DNA of 64,000 nt from CAYXDO01 sp964463485 (GCA_964463485.1 CAYXDO010000020.1:34055-98054), one strand, 5' to 3'. Shown: positions 1 through 8,386, counted from the first letter of the stretch. Notes: a model not told the origin generated them from the letters alone. Translations and numbers: made by a program.

Positions 1-185
1 ACCCGGCCAGCGGGTTCTGTACCGACGAGTCGTTTCGACCCACCGGGGAGCTTCGCGAGATCGTCCCGACCCCGCTGGGGCTCCTGGTGATCACGAAGAC
101 GTGGTCACCGGAGCGGGGCCACGAGTTCCGGGCGACTCCGTACGAGCAAACGTCGAGCCCACCCCGCTGCCTTCTCGGGCATTGA
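1..185 (+). CDS. C-terminal end of an unidentified protein, cut by window start
   Basis: The third forward frame is open from base 3 to a TGA at 183-185 and encodes the last 60 residues of a protein whose start lies before the window. Almost every codon ends in G or C, as in the real genes here, which is the main reason to believe it. The peptide contains the stretch LREIVPTPLGLLVITKTWS. I recognise no family. Its end is followed by the simple repeat at 221-262, so the gene probably stops here. An alternative is that this is non-coding high-GC sequence that happens to be open. Confidence 0.5.
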   Translation, partial: PASGFCTDESFRPTGELREIVPTPLGLLVITKTWSPERGHEFRATPYEQTSSPPRCLLGH

Positions 186-220
186 AGGTCGCTGATAAAG
201 GCTCCGATACTCATGACGTG

Positions 221-262
221 CCCGTTCCCGTCCGTGCCCGTGCCCGTCCGTGCCCGTGCCCG
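221..262. repeat. Degenerate CCCGT-type tandem repeat
   Basis: About 42 bases consist of imperfect repeats of CCCGTC, CCCGTG and CCCGTT between the end of the first partial gene and the start of the gene at 412. Such short tandem repeats arise by slippage. No coding use is evident. Confidence 0.7.
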
Positions 263-268
263 ATTCAC

Positions 269-309
269 GATTCATCAGCGCAGGCTCGCTGCGCTCGCCG
301 CGGTTCACC
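269..309. repeat. 41-bp dispersed repeat, copy A
   Basis: This 41-bp segment matches 2087-2127 at 36 of 41 positions by eye and lies in the leader of the gene at 412. The core begins GATTCATC and ends CGGTTCACC. In this copy the central palindrome is imperfect (GGCTCGCTGCGCTCGCC), unlike copy B. Confidence 0.6.
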
Positions 310-400
310 TCGCGACGTTTTGGGAACCAGGTGACAAAATCCGAGCGGCCGCGAGCGACGTCCGCTCAGCGACCGCCGATACCGTTGCATCACCCACTGA

Positions 401-405
401 GGAGG
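401..405 (+). promoter_or_regulatory. Strong ribosome binding site of the gene at 412
   Basis: GGAGG sits six bases before the ATG at 412. It decides the start and argues against the longer open frame beginning at 250. Confidence 0.8.
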
Positions 406-411
406 TTCCAA

Positions 412-1257
412 ATGGTATCTGCAGCGAGCGCAATCAACCAAGCCACGAGCATCTGTCTGAAGGACGGCGAGAAGCCTGCGACCCTCGAAGTCTCGTTCGC
501 CAAGTTCGGCGACATTCGTCGAATTCAGGTGAGCGGAACGCCGCGCGGCGGCGACCCGTTGCTGCTGATGCTCAACAAGGTCGAGCCAGGCTGCCAGTTG
601 CAGGTCCTCAACCTCTCCGCCAAACCCGACGCGAGCTGGGAAGACAAAGACGCCTTCATGAAGTTGCCCGGCGACACGTTGAAGCCGCTCGGCAACGGAC
701 AGTACGGGCTCGTGCTCGGCAACAACGAAGCGAAGGCGGTGGGTATTCGTCCCGGCGACGTGTTCGAGATTCGCCAGGTCGATCCGGCAGGCAATGCGTC
801 GGACCCAGCCACGGTGTCGCTCGAGCAGCAGACTCCGCAGAACATCCGAATTCAGAACTTCGGCACCGTCGATAGCTTCGGAGTCAATTTCGCCCCGTTC
901 CGCGGGGAGACCGTGCAGATCCGACCGTACCCGGACGGCGCGGCTCCGACTGTCCTCACGAGCCTGATGTCGATCGACGGCAAGGAAGAAGGCAAGGGTC
1001 GGCTCACCGGGAAGAAAGCCATCGAACCGGGCGCGACCGTGTACGTCCACAACGAGGCAACTCAGAAGACCTTCGAGGCCAAAGTCGGGGCCGACAAGAA
1101 GTTCGAGCTCGAGTTCGAAGCCAAGGTCGGCGCGCCGCTGCACCTTTGGGTGAAAGACCACAACGGCAACACGACCGATCTGGGCCTCACGCCTTACGCG
1201 CCCAAGTGCGTCAAGAGCGGGCCGCTGTGCGCTGCCGCACTCGCCCAGCAGGTCTGA
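412..1257 (+). CDS. Hypothetical protein with two Ig-like beta domains
   Basis: This encodes 281 residues. The ATG at 412 is preceded by a good GGAGG site, so the longer open frame from 250 is rejected. I do not recognise the family. Two beta-rich segments each end in a similar motif: DPAGNASDPATVSL near residue 125 and KDHNGNTTDLGLTPY near residue 260. This resembles the closing strands of bacterial Ig-like or adhesion repeats. No signal peptide, lipobox or membrane segment is visible, so any export would need a non-Sec route. Three cysteines cluster near the C-terminus. The gene stands alone and converges on the coiled-coil gene at 1319-1600. Confidence 0.8.
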   Translation: MVSAASAINQATSICLKDGEKPATLEVSFAKFGDIRRIQVSGTPRGGDPLLLMLNKVEPGCQLQVLNLSAKPDASWEDKDAFMKLPGDTLKPLGNGQYGLVLGNNEAKAVGIRPGDVFEIRQVDPAGNASDPATVSLEQQTPQNIRIQNFGTVDSFGVNFAPFRGETVQIRPYPDGAAPTVLTSLMSIDGKEEGKGRLTGKKAIEPGATVYVHNEATQKTFEAKVGADKKFELEFEAKVGAPLHLWVKDHNGNTTDLGLTPYAPKCVKSGPLCAAALAQQV

Positions 1258-1318
1258 CTCTGTCAGCTCATGGCTTTCGTGAGCGTCCGCGAACCGCGAC
1301 CTTGAGCGCAGCGATGTC

Positions 1319-1600
1319 CTACTCGCACCGCTCCACTCGCGGCGTGAGCTCGGTCGTCTTCCGAAGGAACGAGGTCATCTCCTGCACCGTGCCCGCAAGA
1401 GTCGTGATGGCCGTGGCCGTCCGAATCTCCGATTCGACGATTCTCCGGCTGAGCTCTTCGCGCATCGCGTCGAGCCGTTCGTTCGTCTGGTCGAGCCGCT
1501 GGTTCGTGACTCGCACCTCGGCCCGGAGCTCATCGCTCGTAGCGCGGATCTCCGCTCGAATCTGACGCAAAATCTCCATTGTCAGGTCTGTCGGTTCCAT
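1319..1600 (-). CDS. Small coiled-coil protein
   Basis: This encodes 93 residues, taking the internal ATG at 1600 (MEPTDLTMEIL) rather than the longer frame from 1714, because the longer form reads as low-complexity antisense and overlaps the divergent gene at 1689. From about residue 10 to 65 the protein is a heptad-patterned coiled coil rich in Glu, Arg and Leu (RAEIRATSDELRAEVRVTNQ). The C-terminal part is a short Thr/Ala-rich helix. Similar short predicted coiled-coil proteins occur in several copies in myxobacterial genomes. The function is unknown; a scaffold or partner-binding role is only a guess from the shape. Confidence 0.65.
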   Translation of the reverse strand: MEPTDLTMEILRQIRAEIRATSDELRAEVRVTNQRLDQTNERLDAMREELSRRIVESEIRTATAITTLAGTVQEMTSFLRKTTELTPRVERCE

Positions 1601-1688
1601 TCTTTCGAATGAAGCACGAAAGCCACGTCGTTGGGTACGAAGTTGTGGCACCTCGACAGCCTCCGCGAACTGGAGTGAAGTCGTTCGA

Positions 1689-1889
1689 ATGACGATCGGG
1701 ACGACACCCAACATCGGCGACGCGGGCGCACGTAAGCGTCGAACCCGCGGCTACCTCGTCTTCGCACTCAGCGCCGTCGCCTTCGTGATCTTGATCGTGA
1801 CCGGCATGCCGCCGGCGTGGCGCGCCACTTTGTTCGCGCCGCTGCTCCTCGCGTTCCTTTACGTGCTCCAAGCGCGCGAGAAGACCTGA
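1689..1889 (+). CDS. Small two-helix membrane protein
   Basis: This encodes 66 residues. After a basic N-terminal stretch (ARKRRTRG) there are two hydrophobic helices, about residues 22-39 and 45-60, separated by a short MPPAW turn. The charge pattern places the N-terminus in the cytoplasm. The length and helices suggest a real small inner-membrane protein, perhaps a helper subunit, but no family is recognised. It is divergent from the coiled-coil gene at 1319-1600, with 88 bases between the starts. Confidence 0.6.
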   Translation: MTIGTTPNIGDAGARKRRTRGYLVFALSAVAFVILIVTGMPPAWRATLFAPLLLAFLYVLQAREKT

Positions 1890-2086
1890 GTGGTCCTCGC
1901 GTCGCGCGGTCAGCGCGATCTGGGTTCGGGCCTGGAAAAAATCGAAAAAGAAGAGGAGCTCGGGTGCGTTCGTACGCAATCACGACGCGTCTGGATTCAG
2001 ACCTGGGTCCTGACCACCCTGATGACCGCGCTGGCCGTCGTCGTCCCGGAGCTCTTCTGATCTGATCTGGCGATCCGAGTGGCGCC

Positions 2087-2127
2087 GATTCATCGCCGCA
2101 GGCTCGCTTCGCGAGCCGCGGTTCACC
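2087..2127. repeat. 41-bp dispersed repeat, copy B, with perfect hairpin at the pyrD stop
   Basis: This is the second copy of the repeat at 269-309. Here the centre is a perfect hairpin: GGCTCGC, loop TTC, GCGAGCC, extended by CCGC/GCGG outside a single bulged A. The pyrD stop codon (2123-2125, minus strand) lies inside the element, so the hairpin forms at the 3' end of the pyrD message. It may act as a terminator or stabiliser, or be a REP-like element. There is no T-tract. Confidence 0.6.
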
Positions 2128-3169
2128 GCGGAGCGGATGAGTGCGACTTTTCTGCGGCCGCCAGCGCAGCAGCGAGCGTCGACGGAAAGGACGGCCCGAC
2201 GTACACGAAGCCCGTGTACACTTGCACCAAATCGGCGCCCGCCGACCTCTTTTCGAGGGCGTCCTGTTCACTCAAGATGCCGCCGACTCCGATGAGCGCG
2301 GGTTCGGATCCGAGCTCGGCACGCAGCACGCGGAGAAGGTCCGTGCTCCGGCGAAAGAGCGGGCGACCGGAAACTCCTCCGGGGCCTTCTGGGACGGGAC
2401 CTACGAGCCCTGCCCTCGAGATCGTCGTGTTGGTGGCGACGATCCCGGCGGCACCGAGCGCCAAAGACTTCTGGGCACAGGCGATCGCGTCTTCGTCGGC
2501 GAGGTCGGGGGCGAGCTTCACCAGCACCGGCGGAGAGATCTTCATTTCCTCGCGCGCCGAGAGCACGGCCTCGAGGAGCCTCGAAATCTCTTCGACTCTC
2601 TGCAGATCGCGCAGCCCCGGTGTGTTGGGGCTGGAGACGTTGAGGACGACGTAACTTGCCGATCGGGCGGTGAGCCTGAAGGCTCGGGCTACGTCGGCGG
2701 GCGCGTCGCGGTTGTCGACGACCTTCGAGCGCCCGAGGTTCACGCCTATCGGGACCGCGTCGAAGCCCTTCTCCCGCAAGCGCGCCAGTCTCCGACCGAT
2801 GACCTCCGCGCCCTCGTTGTTGAAGCCGAAGCGATTCAGGAGCGCTTCGTCTGCTTTCAGGCGAAAGAGCCGAGGCCTCGGGTTGCCCTCCTGCGGGTGA
2901 GTCGTGACCGTACCCACTTCGATGAATCCAAAACCGAACCGCGCGAGCGCTTCGATCGCGACGGCGTTCTTGTCGAAGCCTGCGGCCAGTCCGACGCGGT
3001 TCGGAAATGACAAACCCGTGACTTGGACGGCGGGCCCGTACGCGGCTCGAGCCCCAAAGAAGCGACCAAGGAGCGGGAGCACCGAGAGCATCGTCTCGTG
3101 TGCGAATTCCGCGTCGAAGGCAAACGCAGAAGGGCGAACGAGCCTCCAAAGTCTCGAAGAGAAGTCCAT
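2123..3169 (-). CDS. pyrD: Dihydroorotate dehydrogenase (quinone), class 2
   Basis: This encodes 348 residues, a normal length for membrane-associated class 2 enzymes. It oxidises dihydroorotate to orotate in pyrimidine synthesis, passing electrons through FMN to quinone. Visible signatures include GLSFPNRVGLAAGFDKN (about 52-68), the FNNEG substrate-binding motif near 116, and NVSSPNTPGL with the class 2 catalytic serine near 180. The segment LIGVGGI near the C-terminus binds the FMN phosphate. The N-terminal helix contains the family's EFAHETM-type motif for membrane association. I chose the ATG at 3169 because the upstream extension to 3271 lacks homology-like sequence. It is a single-gene unit ending in the repeat hairpin at 2087-2127. 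Confidence 0.95.
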   Translation of the reverse strand: MDFSSRLWRLVRPSAFAFDAEFAHETMLSVLPLLGRFFGARAAYGPAVQVTGLSFPNRVGLAAGFDKNAVAIEALARFGFGFIEVGTVTTHPQEGNPRPRLFRLKADEALLNRFGFNNEGAEVIGRRLARLREKGFDAVPIGVNLGRSKVVDNRDAPADVARAFRLTARSASYVVLNVSSPNTPGLRDLQRVEEISRLLEAVLSAREEMKISPPVLVKLAPDLADEDAIACAQKSLALGAAGIVATNTTISRAGLVGPVPEGPGGVSGRPLFRRSTDLLRVLRAELGSEPALIGVGGILSEQDALEKRSAGADLVQVYTGFVYVGPSFPSTLAAALAAAEKSHSSAPR

Positions 3170-3257
3170 GCGCGTGGCGGGCCCGCGGTAGCACGTTCTC
3201 GTGCCTGGAGACAGCCCTTGCGCCAGCGTCGACGGGCCGACATCATGCCCGCGATTC

Positions 3258-3953
3258 ATGGTGAAGAACACGGTCGAGGTCTTCGATCCTCAGATCCCGT
3301 TCGCGGGCGTGGTTTATGGCCAACAGCACGCCCGGATGGCCATCATCGGAATCGGCGACGGGGGACTCCTGGTCGTCAGTCCCGGCTTTCCGCTGAGCGA
3401 CGAGTGCTGGAAGGAGATCGAGAGGCTCGGGGAGCCGCGTATCCTGCTCGCCCCAAATCACTTTCACAACGCGGGGATCAAGCCATGGAGCGATAAGTTC
3501 CCAAAGGCGATCGTGGTGGCCCATCCGCGGGCGCAACCCAGGTTGAAAAAGCGAATGCCCGGAGTCCAATTTCAGGACCCATCCGCGCTCGACGGGAAGC
3601 TGCCGGCCTCCGTCCGATTGCTCCACCCACCGAGCGCAAAGCAGGGGGAGACTTGGGTCGCCATGAAGACCAAAGACGGCGAGGCTTGGTTTGTCACGGA
3701 CGCCTTCATCAACGAGACTCGGCTGCCGGGTGGAGTCATGGGTCTGGCATTTCGACTGATCGGATTCCGAACCAAACTGATGATGAACCCGCTCTTCAAG
3801 CGGCTCTTTCTGGCGAGCAAGTCCGAGCTCAAGAGCTGGGTCTACGAGCAGCTCGAGCGGGATCGCCCGGTGCTGTTCGTTCCGTCGCATGGGGCTCCGA
3901 TTCGTGGGCCCGAGGTCGTTTCCTTGCTTCGAAGAGCGACCGAGGAAGGTTGA
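3258..3953 (+). CDS. DUF4336-like protein, metallo-beta-lactamase fold
   Basis: This encodes 231 residues from the ATG at 3258 (MVKNTVEVFD). It resembles the DUF4336 group of metallo-beta-lactamase-fold proteins: a beta-rich start, the motif LLAPNHFHNAGIKPW near residue 75 where zinc enzymes carry HxHxDH, then WFVTDAFINE and a C-terminal VLFVPSHGAPI. The canonical HxHxDH signature is missing, with only N-H-F-H in its place, so catalytic zinc chemistry is doubtful. It is probably cytoplasmic. It is divergent from pyrD and not obviously linked to it. Confidence 0.7.
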   Translation: MVKNTVEVFDPQIPFAGVVYGQQHARMAIIGIGDGGLLVVSPGFPLSDECWKEIERLGEPRILLAPNHFHNAGIKPWSDKFPKAIVVAHPRAQPRLKKRMPGVQFQDPSALDGKLPASVRLLHPPSAKQGETWVAMKTKDGEAWFVTDAFINETRLPGGVMGLAFRLIGFRTKLMMNPLFKRLFLASKSELKSWVYEQLERDRPVLFVPSHGAPIRGPEVVSLLRRATEEG

Positions 3954-4092
3954 GCTCGTGATGGATCTGTTCGACCTCCTCGACCTCGCCGGAGCGCGCG
4001 AGGAGCACGCGGACCTCGACGCGTGGTGGCGAACTCATGAGCGCTTGATTTCCGATCCGATCGGGACCGAGCTTGGCGTACCTCGAGGCAAC

Positions 4093-5265
4093 TCAGCCGA
4101 CGTTGCAGAACTCTTCGTAGTCGATGAGCTCGTCGATCGTGGGATTTTCGCCGCATACGGGGCAATTGGGGTCCCGGCGCAGGCGGAGCTCCCGGAATTT
4201 TTGAGCGAGCGCGTCGTATTGGAGCAACCGACCGACGAGCGGGTCGCCCTTTCCCAATAGAAGCTTCATGACTTCGATGGCCTGGAGAGTGCCGATGATG
4301 CCGGGGAGCGCGCCGATGACGCCGGCCTCGGCGCAGTTGGGGGCGAGGGCCGCGGGGGGGGGCTCTGGGTACAGGCACCGATAACACGGGCCGCCGAGGT
4401 GGGGTGCGAACACCGAGGCTTGCCCTTCGAAACGAAAGACCGAGCCGTGAACGTTCGGGACCTTCTTGAAGACACACACGTCGTTGATGAGATAACGCGT
4501 CGGAAAGTTGTCGCACCCATCGGCGACCACATGCCAACCCTCATCGAGGATTCTCATGGCGTTTTCGCTCGTGAGCTTCTCTTTGTAGAGCGTGACGCGC
4601 ACGTCGGGGTTGAGCTCGGTCATGGCACGAGCCGCGCTCTCGACCTTGGCCACGCCGATGTCGGCATCGCGGTGGAGGATTTGTCGCTGGAGGTTGGTCC
4701 GATCGACGGTGTCGGGGTCCACCACGCCGATGGTTCCGACCCCTGCCGCGGCGAGGTACAGGGCGACGGGAGAGCCGAGCCCTCCAGCGCCCACGAGCAG
4801 AACTCGGGAGGACAGCAGCTTCTGCTGACCCTCGACCCCCACCTCGGTGAGGGTCAGGTGGCGCGAGTAGCGAACGAGTTGGTCGTCGGACAGAGTCTTC
4901 GGGAGCTCCCACGGCAGACCGCGGTTCTTCCAGGCCGTGAACCCGCCGGCCATCGAGGTCACGCGCCGGTAGCCCATCTCGCCGAGCGTCCGCGCGGCGA
5001 ACGCGCTGCGCGTGCCGCCCTGACAGTAGATCACGAGCTCCGTGTCCCGGTTCGCGGCCAAGTCTTCGATGCGAAGCTCGAGGAAGCCGCGCGGGATGTG
5101 TCGGGACCCCGTAATCGATCCAGACGCGACTTCGTCTGCTTCGCGTACGTCGACCACGAGCGGCGGGGACGGTGCGCGTAAGCGAGCGGAGAGATCATCA
5201 GGTGAAATCTCTCGGATCATCGACTTCGTGCGGGCGATGAGCTGTTCCCGATTCAAGTTCTCCAT
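4093..5265 (-). CDS. Rhodanese-MoeB/ThiF fusion (sulfur-carrier adenylyltransferase)
   Basis: This encodes 390 residues. Residues 20-120 form a rhodanese domain with active-site Cys81 in the loop YCQGGTRS. Residues 125-390 are an E1-like adenylyltransferase with the ATP loop GAGGLG (159-164), Asp183, and two zinc Cys pairs (Cys294/Cys297 in CYRC and Cys368/Cys371 in CPVC). Enzymes of this type adenylate the C-terminal glycine of a MoaD/ThiS-like carrier and, through the rhodanese cysteine, deliver sulfur to it for molybdopterin, thiamin or cysteine synthesis. The better-known MoeZ and MOCS3 proteins carry the rhodanese at the C-terminus; here it comes first. No carrier gene is adjacent, so the pathway cannot be fixed. 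Confidence 0.88.
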   Translation of the reverse strand: MENLNREQLIARTKSMIREISPDDLSARLRAPSPPLVVDVREADEVASGSITGSRHIPRGFLELRIEDLAANRDTELVIYCQGGTRSAFAARTLGEMGYRRVTSMAGGFTAWKNRGLPWELPKTLSDDQLVRYSRHLTLTEVGVEGQQKLLSSRVLLVGAGGLGSPVALYLAAAGVGTIGVVDPDTVDRTNLQRQILHRDADIGVAKVESAARAMTELNPDVRVTLYKEKLTSENAMRILDEGWHVVADGCDNFPTRYLINDVCVFKKVPNVHGSVFRFEGQASVFAPHLGGPCYRCLYPEPPPAALAPNCAEAGVIGALPGIIGTLQAIEVMKLLLGKGDPLVGRLLQYDALAQKFRELRLRRDPNCPVCGENPTIDELIDYEEFCNVG

Positions 5266-5330
5266 CGGATGTTCGATTCTCTATCACGCGCGGCGCGGGA
5301 TCCGCGAACGTGAGGAAAGGGAGGTGATTT

Positions 5331-6848
5331 TCATGGCGCGTCCCCTTCGGGCAGGGGCGCTTCAGGCGACTCTCCGGGCGGCGCCTCGTGGGTGGCGCCG
5401 ACCAGCGGGACGACGACAGTCACACTCTTTTTGGCCTCGACGCGCACGCCTTCCCGCCAAGCCGTGATGGCGCCGGAGCCGACTTTGATGTCGTAGATCC
5501 CTGGCGCGAGCGGAAGCTCGCAAGCGCCGCGACCCTTGGCGACGGCCTCCGCGGCTCCCGGTCGAAACGCGTAAACGGTGGCTTCGTCATCGATGACGCC
5601 GTCGCGTTCGGGTCGAACTTTGATGGTGCCGACGGAGAGCTCGACGACGCGAGTGATCGAGGCTCCGAACGAGACGTCGAAGGGGCCGTCGCGGGCGACG
5701 CGACCCGACGCGAGGTGGACGACGAACTCGTAGCGTCCTGGCCAGAGCTTGTATTCGCCGTCGGCGTTGGGGCGTATCGAGAGGCGGCCGCCGCCCCCGG
5801 ACAGAATCTCCACGGCTTCGATCGGCATCGGCGTTCCGTCTTGGCGCACCTCGAAGATGACGGTGGCGGGGGTGAGGTCGACGTCGACGCGTGTCTCTTG
5901 TTTTGCTTCGACCAAGACGTCGAGGCGTTCATGGCGCGCCATGCCTTCGAGCCCTTCAGGCTCCAAGATCACGTCATACCTTCCGGGTGCGAGCACTGCG
6001 GATCCGGGCGATTTGAAGTAGTTGAAGAAGTCGCTGGCGCCCGGCATACGCAGGCGTACGACGCTCGGGATGGATCGGCCCGAGCTCGTCACTCGAACGG
6101 TGATCTTTCCGGAGGTGAACTTGCGCGTCACCTTGGTGGCTTTGTTCGGCAGGATCCAGATCAGCTCTCGCGCGGATCGAAAATCTGCGGCCGCGGCGAG
6201 CGCGACCTCGAGCTGATATCGGCCGGGGGCCACGGAGATCGGCACACCGGCGTGCTCTTCCGCCACCGGCGATGGATCTTGGGCGCGGAACAGTCGGACG
6301 ATCGCGTCGGTCTTCTTCTCGTTTTGAAGCGCTTCGACGGTGACGGTGCCAGGATCGAAGGCCGCGTCGATGGTGCGCACCTTCTTCCCTTTGAGCTCCA
6401 CCTTTCGGAGGAGGAGCTCTCCGGGCTCGCCGGCGAGGGCAACGACGAGGTCGAACCTCCCTTCGGCCGCAGTGAACTTCTGGTTTGCGGGGTGCTCGGC
6501 GAGCGGGTCCTCGTAGGGACCGCCGACCGGGTAGAGGCGGACGGTGCCCTGGCGGAGCGCGGACCCACGCTTGGCGAGCACACGGGCCGCGGTCGGTCGA
6601 ACCTCGACCTTCAGTTTGGTGACCTTCGCGCTCGCCACCTTCACCGAAGGAACGGAGAGCGCGAGGGACGGCTCGCAGAAGACGCGAAGCGAATACTCGC
6701 CGGGCGGAACTTCCAGCTCGGCGCCGTCCGGGGACGGAATCGGCGTGGGCAGAGCGCTCGAAATGGCGACGAAGGAGCAGCCCTTCGCGGTGAAGGACGG
6801 AGCCAGGGTCCCGGGAGCTCCGAGCGCAAGAAGAATCAGCGGAACCAC
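5331..6848 (-). CDS. Exported protein with repeated beta-sandwich (PEGA/carboxypeptidase-regulatory-like) modules
   Basis: This encodes 505 residues, starting at a GTG with a short hydrophobic leader (VPLILLALGAPGTLA) that looks like a signal peptide. The rest is built from repeated modules of about 80-90 residues, each ending in a variant of APGRYDV or WPGRYEF (PPGEYSL, APGRYQL, APGRYDV, WPGRYEF, APGIYDI). This is typical of PEGA or carboxypeptidase-regulatory-like beta domains that bind the cell surface. The last 25 residues are Pro/Glu-rich. It lies 65 bases upstream of the rhodanese-MoeB gene on the same strand and is divergent from the ADH gene. No enzymatic motif is visible. Confidence 0.75.
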   Translation of the reverse strand: MVPLILLALGAPGTLAPSFTAKGCSFVAISSALPTPIPSPDGAELEVPPGEYSLRVFCEPSLALSVPSVKVASAKVTKLKVEVRPTAARVLAKRGSALRQGTVRLYPVGGPYEDPLAEHPANQKFTAAEGRFDLVVALAGEPGELLLRKVELKGKKVRTIDAAFDPGTVTVEALQNEKKTDAIVRLFRAQDPSPVAEEHAGVPISVAPGRYQLEVALAAAADFRSARELIWILPNKATKVTRKFTSGKITVRVTSSGRSIPSVVRLRMPGASDFFNYFKSPGSAVLAPGRYDVILEPEGLEGMARHERLDVLVEAKQETRVDVDLTPATVIFEVRQDGTPMPIEAVEILSGGGGRLSIRPNADGEYKLWPGRYEFVVHLASGRVARDGPFDVSFGASITRVVELSVGTIKVRPERDGVIDDEATVYAFRPGAAEAVAKGRGACELPLAPGIYDIKVGSGAITAWREGVRVEAKKSVTVVVPLVGATHEAPPGESPEAPLPEGDAP

Positions 6849-6932
6849 GTCCGAATTCTATACACCGAGACCCACGCGACCCACGCGGAGCCGGTGGCGT
6901 GCATCTTCGTTTCGAGGTACGAGCGCCCCGAC

Positions 6933-8015
6933 ATGGTGACCACCGCCGTGATGTCCGGTCCCACTCGCTTGATCGCGGGACCCGGGTCGCTCACACGGTT
7001 GGCCGACGAGATCCGGCGAACCGGCGGGAGCCGCGTGCTGCTCGTGAGCGATTCGAACCTCGCACAGATCGGGTTGCTCGATCGCGTCTCCGAGGTGATC
7101 GAGGCCGCGGGCCTGGTTCACGGGCGCTTCCACGACGTCCATGTCGCCGACGGCGTCGACGCTTACTCGGCGATGTCGGCCGACATCGTGGTGGGCGTCG
7201 GCCGGGGATCTTCACTCGACCTCGCCAAGCTGATTCGTTGGAAGGTCGGCGGATCCTTCGAGGATAGGACGTCCGCGGTGCCCCTCATCGCCATCCCGAC
7301 GTCTGCAGGATCGGGATCCGAGGTCCGCAACACGGCGACCACCGAGCGTGTGCCCTTCACACACGCGAGGCTGGCCGCGAACACCGCTATCCTCGACGCC
7401 GAGCTCACCGTGGGCTTGTCGCCGCTCGAGACCGCGCTCGGTGGACTGGACGCGCTCGCGCGCGCTCTCGAAGCTTACGTGGCCAAGGCTTCCCATCCGA
7501 TCGCGGACGCGCTGGCCATCGCGGCGTTGGCCCGACTCGGCTCGTTCTTGAAGATTGCGGTCGCCGACGGAGCTCACGTGCGCGCCCGTCACGAGCTGTT
7601 GTTGGCGTCTTCGATGGCAGGACTGGCCGCCGAAAAAGGACTAGGTGCGACCCACAGTCTCGCGCACGCTTTGTCGTCCGCGGCACGCATGGCTCATGGC
7701 ACAGCCAACGCGGTCATGCTCCCGCACGTGATGGCCTTCAACCTCGAGGTCGCCGCTGATCGATATGCGGTGGCCGGCGCGGCGATCGGTGTAGAGCGCG
7801 TAGGGTCCGACGCGGACCGAGGTCGGGCGTTCGTCGACTGGGTCGTCCGCCTGCGAGAGGAGCTTGGCGTGGAGTCCAGGCTCGAGAGCTACGGCGTCAC
7901 CGAAGAGATGGTCGAATCTATGGCTCCGCGGGCGGTCGCGGACCGAAATCACCAGGATAACCCGAAACCGCTTGCGCTCGATGACGCGAGGGCTCTTTAC
8001 AAGGCCGCGCTGTGA
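6933..8015 (+). CDS. Iron-containing alcohol dehydrogenase family protein with altered metal site
   Basis: This encodes 360 residues from the ATG at 6933; ATG 6951 is an alternative. It belongs to the group III (iron-dependent) alcohol dehydrogenase / dehydroquinate-synthase-like fold. The N-terminal Rossmann-like half has GVGRGSSLDLAK (88-99) and IPTSAGSGSE (121-130) for nucleotide binding. The helical half has GGLDALARALEAY and AHGTANAVMLPHV. In iron ADHs the metal is held by one Asp and three His. Asp173 and His candidates at 245 and 255 are present, but the usual DALTHAIE histidine is replaced by Arg177. It may use another metal geometry or a different reaction. Many relatives reduce aldehydes or oxidise small diols. 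It appears monocistronic. Confidence 0.85.
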   Translation: MVTTAVMSGPTRLIAGPGSLTRLADEIRRTGGSRVLLVSDSNLAQIGLLDRVSEVIEAAGLVHGRFHDVHVADGVDAYSAMSADIVVGVGRGSSLDLAKLIRWKVGGSFEDRTSAVPLIAIPTSAGSGSEVRNTATTERVPFTHARLAANTAILDAELTVGLSPLETALGGLDALARALEAYVAKASHPIADALAIAALARLGSFLKIAVADGAHVRARHELLLASSMAGLAAEKGLGATHSLAHALSSAARMAHGTANAVMLPHVMAFNLEVAADRYAVAGAAIGVERVGSDADRGRAFVDWVVRLREELGVESRLESYGVTEEMVESMAPRAVADRNHQDNPKPLALDDARALYKAAL

Positions 8016-8107
8016 TCGACCGAAACTCCGTTCGAAGAATTTGCGGACGAGCCCGGATGAAGGCTAGTCTGGTCCGCCGCCGAGGAAACGCTCGGCATGT
8101 GGGCCCA

Positions 8108-8113
8108 GGGAGG
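8108..8113 (+). promoter_or_regulatory. Ribosome binding site for the small Cys-rich lipoprotein
   Basis: GGGAGG lies six bases before the ATG at 8120 and decides that start over the longer frame from 8012. Confidence 0.75.
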
Positions 8114-8119
8114 AACTCG

Positions 8120-8386
8120 ATGCCCCGTTGGATGTTACTCATTGCCTCACTCGCAGTTGGCTCGGCGCTTGGATGTGCCGAGGAGTGCTCTGCGCCGGAC
8201 GACTGCCAGCAGAACGAGGTTTGTTACAAAGACACCTGCAGAAACGCGCTCTACGAGAAGCTCTCGTGTACGAGCGACGACGAGTGTGGGGGTTCGTTCG
8301 TTTGTATCGTAGGCCGCTGCGGGCTCAGTTCGAGCGCCGGTGCCCTCGATGCAGGCACGAGCACCGTGACGGACGCGGGACCCTGA
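8120..8386 (+). CDS. Small cysteine-rich probable lipoprotein
   Basis: This encodes 88 residues. The leader MPRWMLLIASLAVGSALGC ends in a lipobox-like ALGC, so it is probably lipidated and in the envelope. The mature part has two copies of a short module with the spacing C-x5-C-x5-C-x4-C, resembling disulfide-stabilised EGF- or dickkopf-like repeats common in myxobacterial surface proteins. The C-terminal 20 residues are Ala/Ser/Thr-rich and probably disordered. It precedes the glycerate kinase gene by 93 bases. Its function is unknown. Confidence 0.75.
   Translation: MPRWMLLIASLAVGSALGCAEECSAPDDCQQNEVCYKDTCRNALYEKLSCTSDDECGGSFVCIVGRCGLSSSAGALDAGTSTVTDAGP

Noticed and set aside
265..1161. 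Long antisense open frame opposite the Ig-like gene
   Set aside because: It mirrors the G/C-ending codons of the real gene, has no ribosome site and no recognisable motif.
5388..6932. Long 5' extension of the iron-ADH reading frame
   Set aside because: It is antisense to the repeated-module exported protein and has no family resemblance; the ADH homology begins after 6933.
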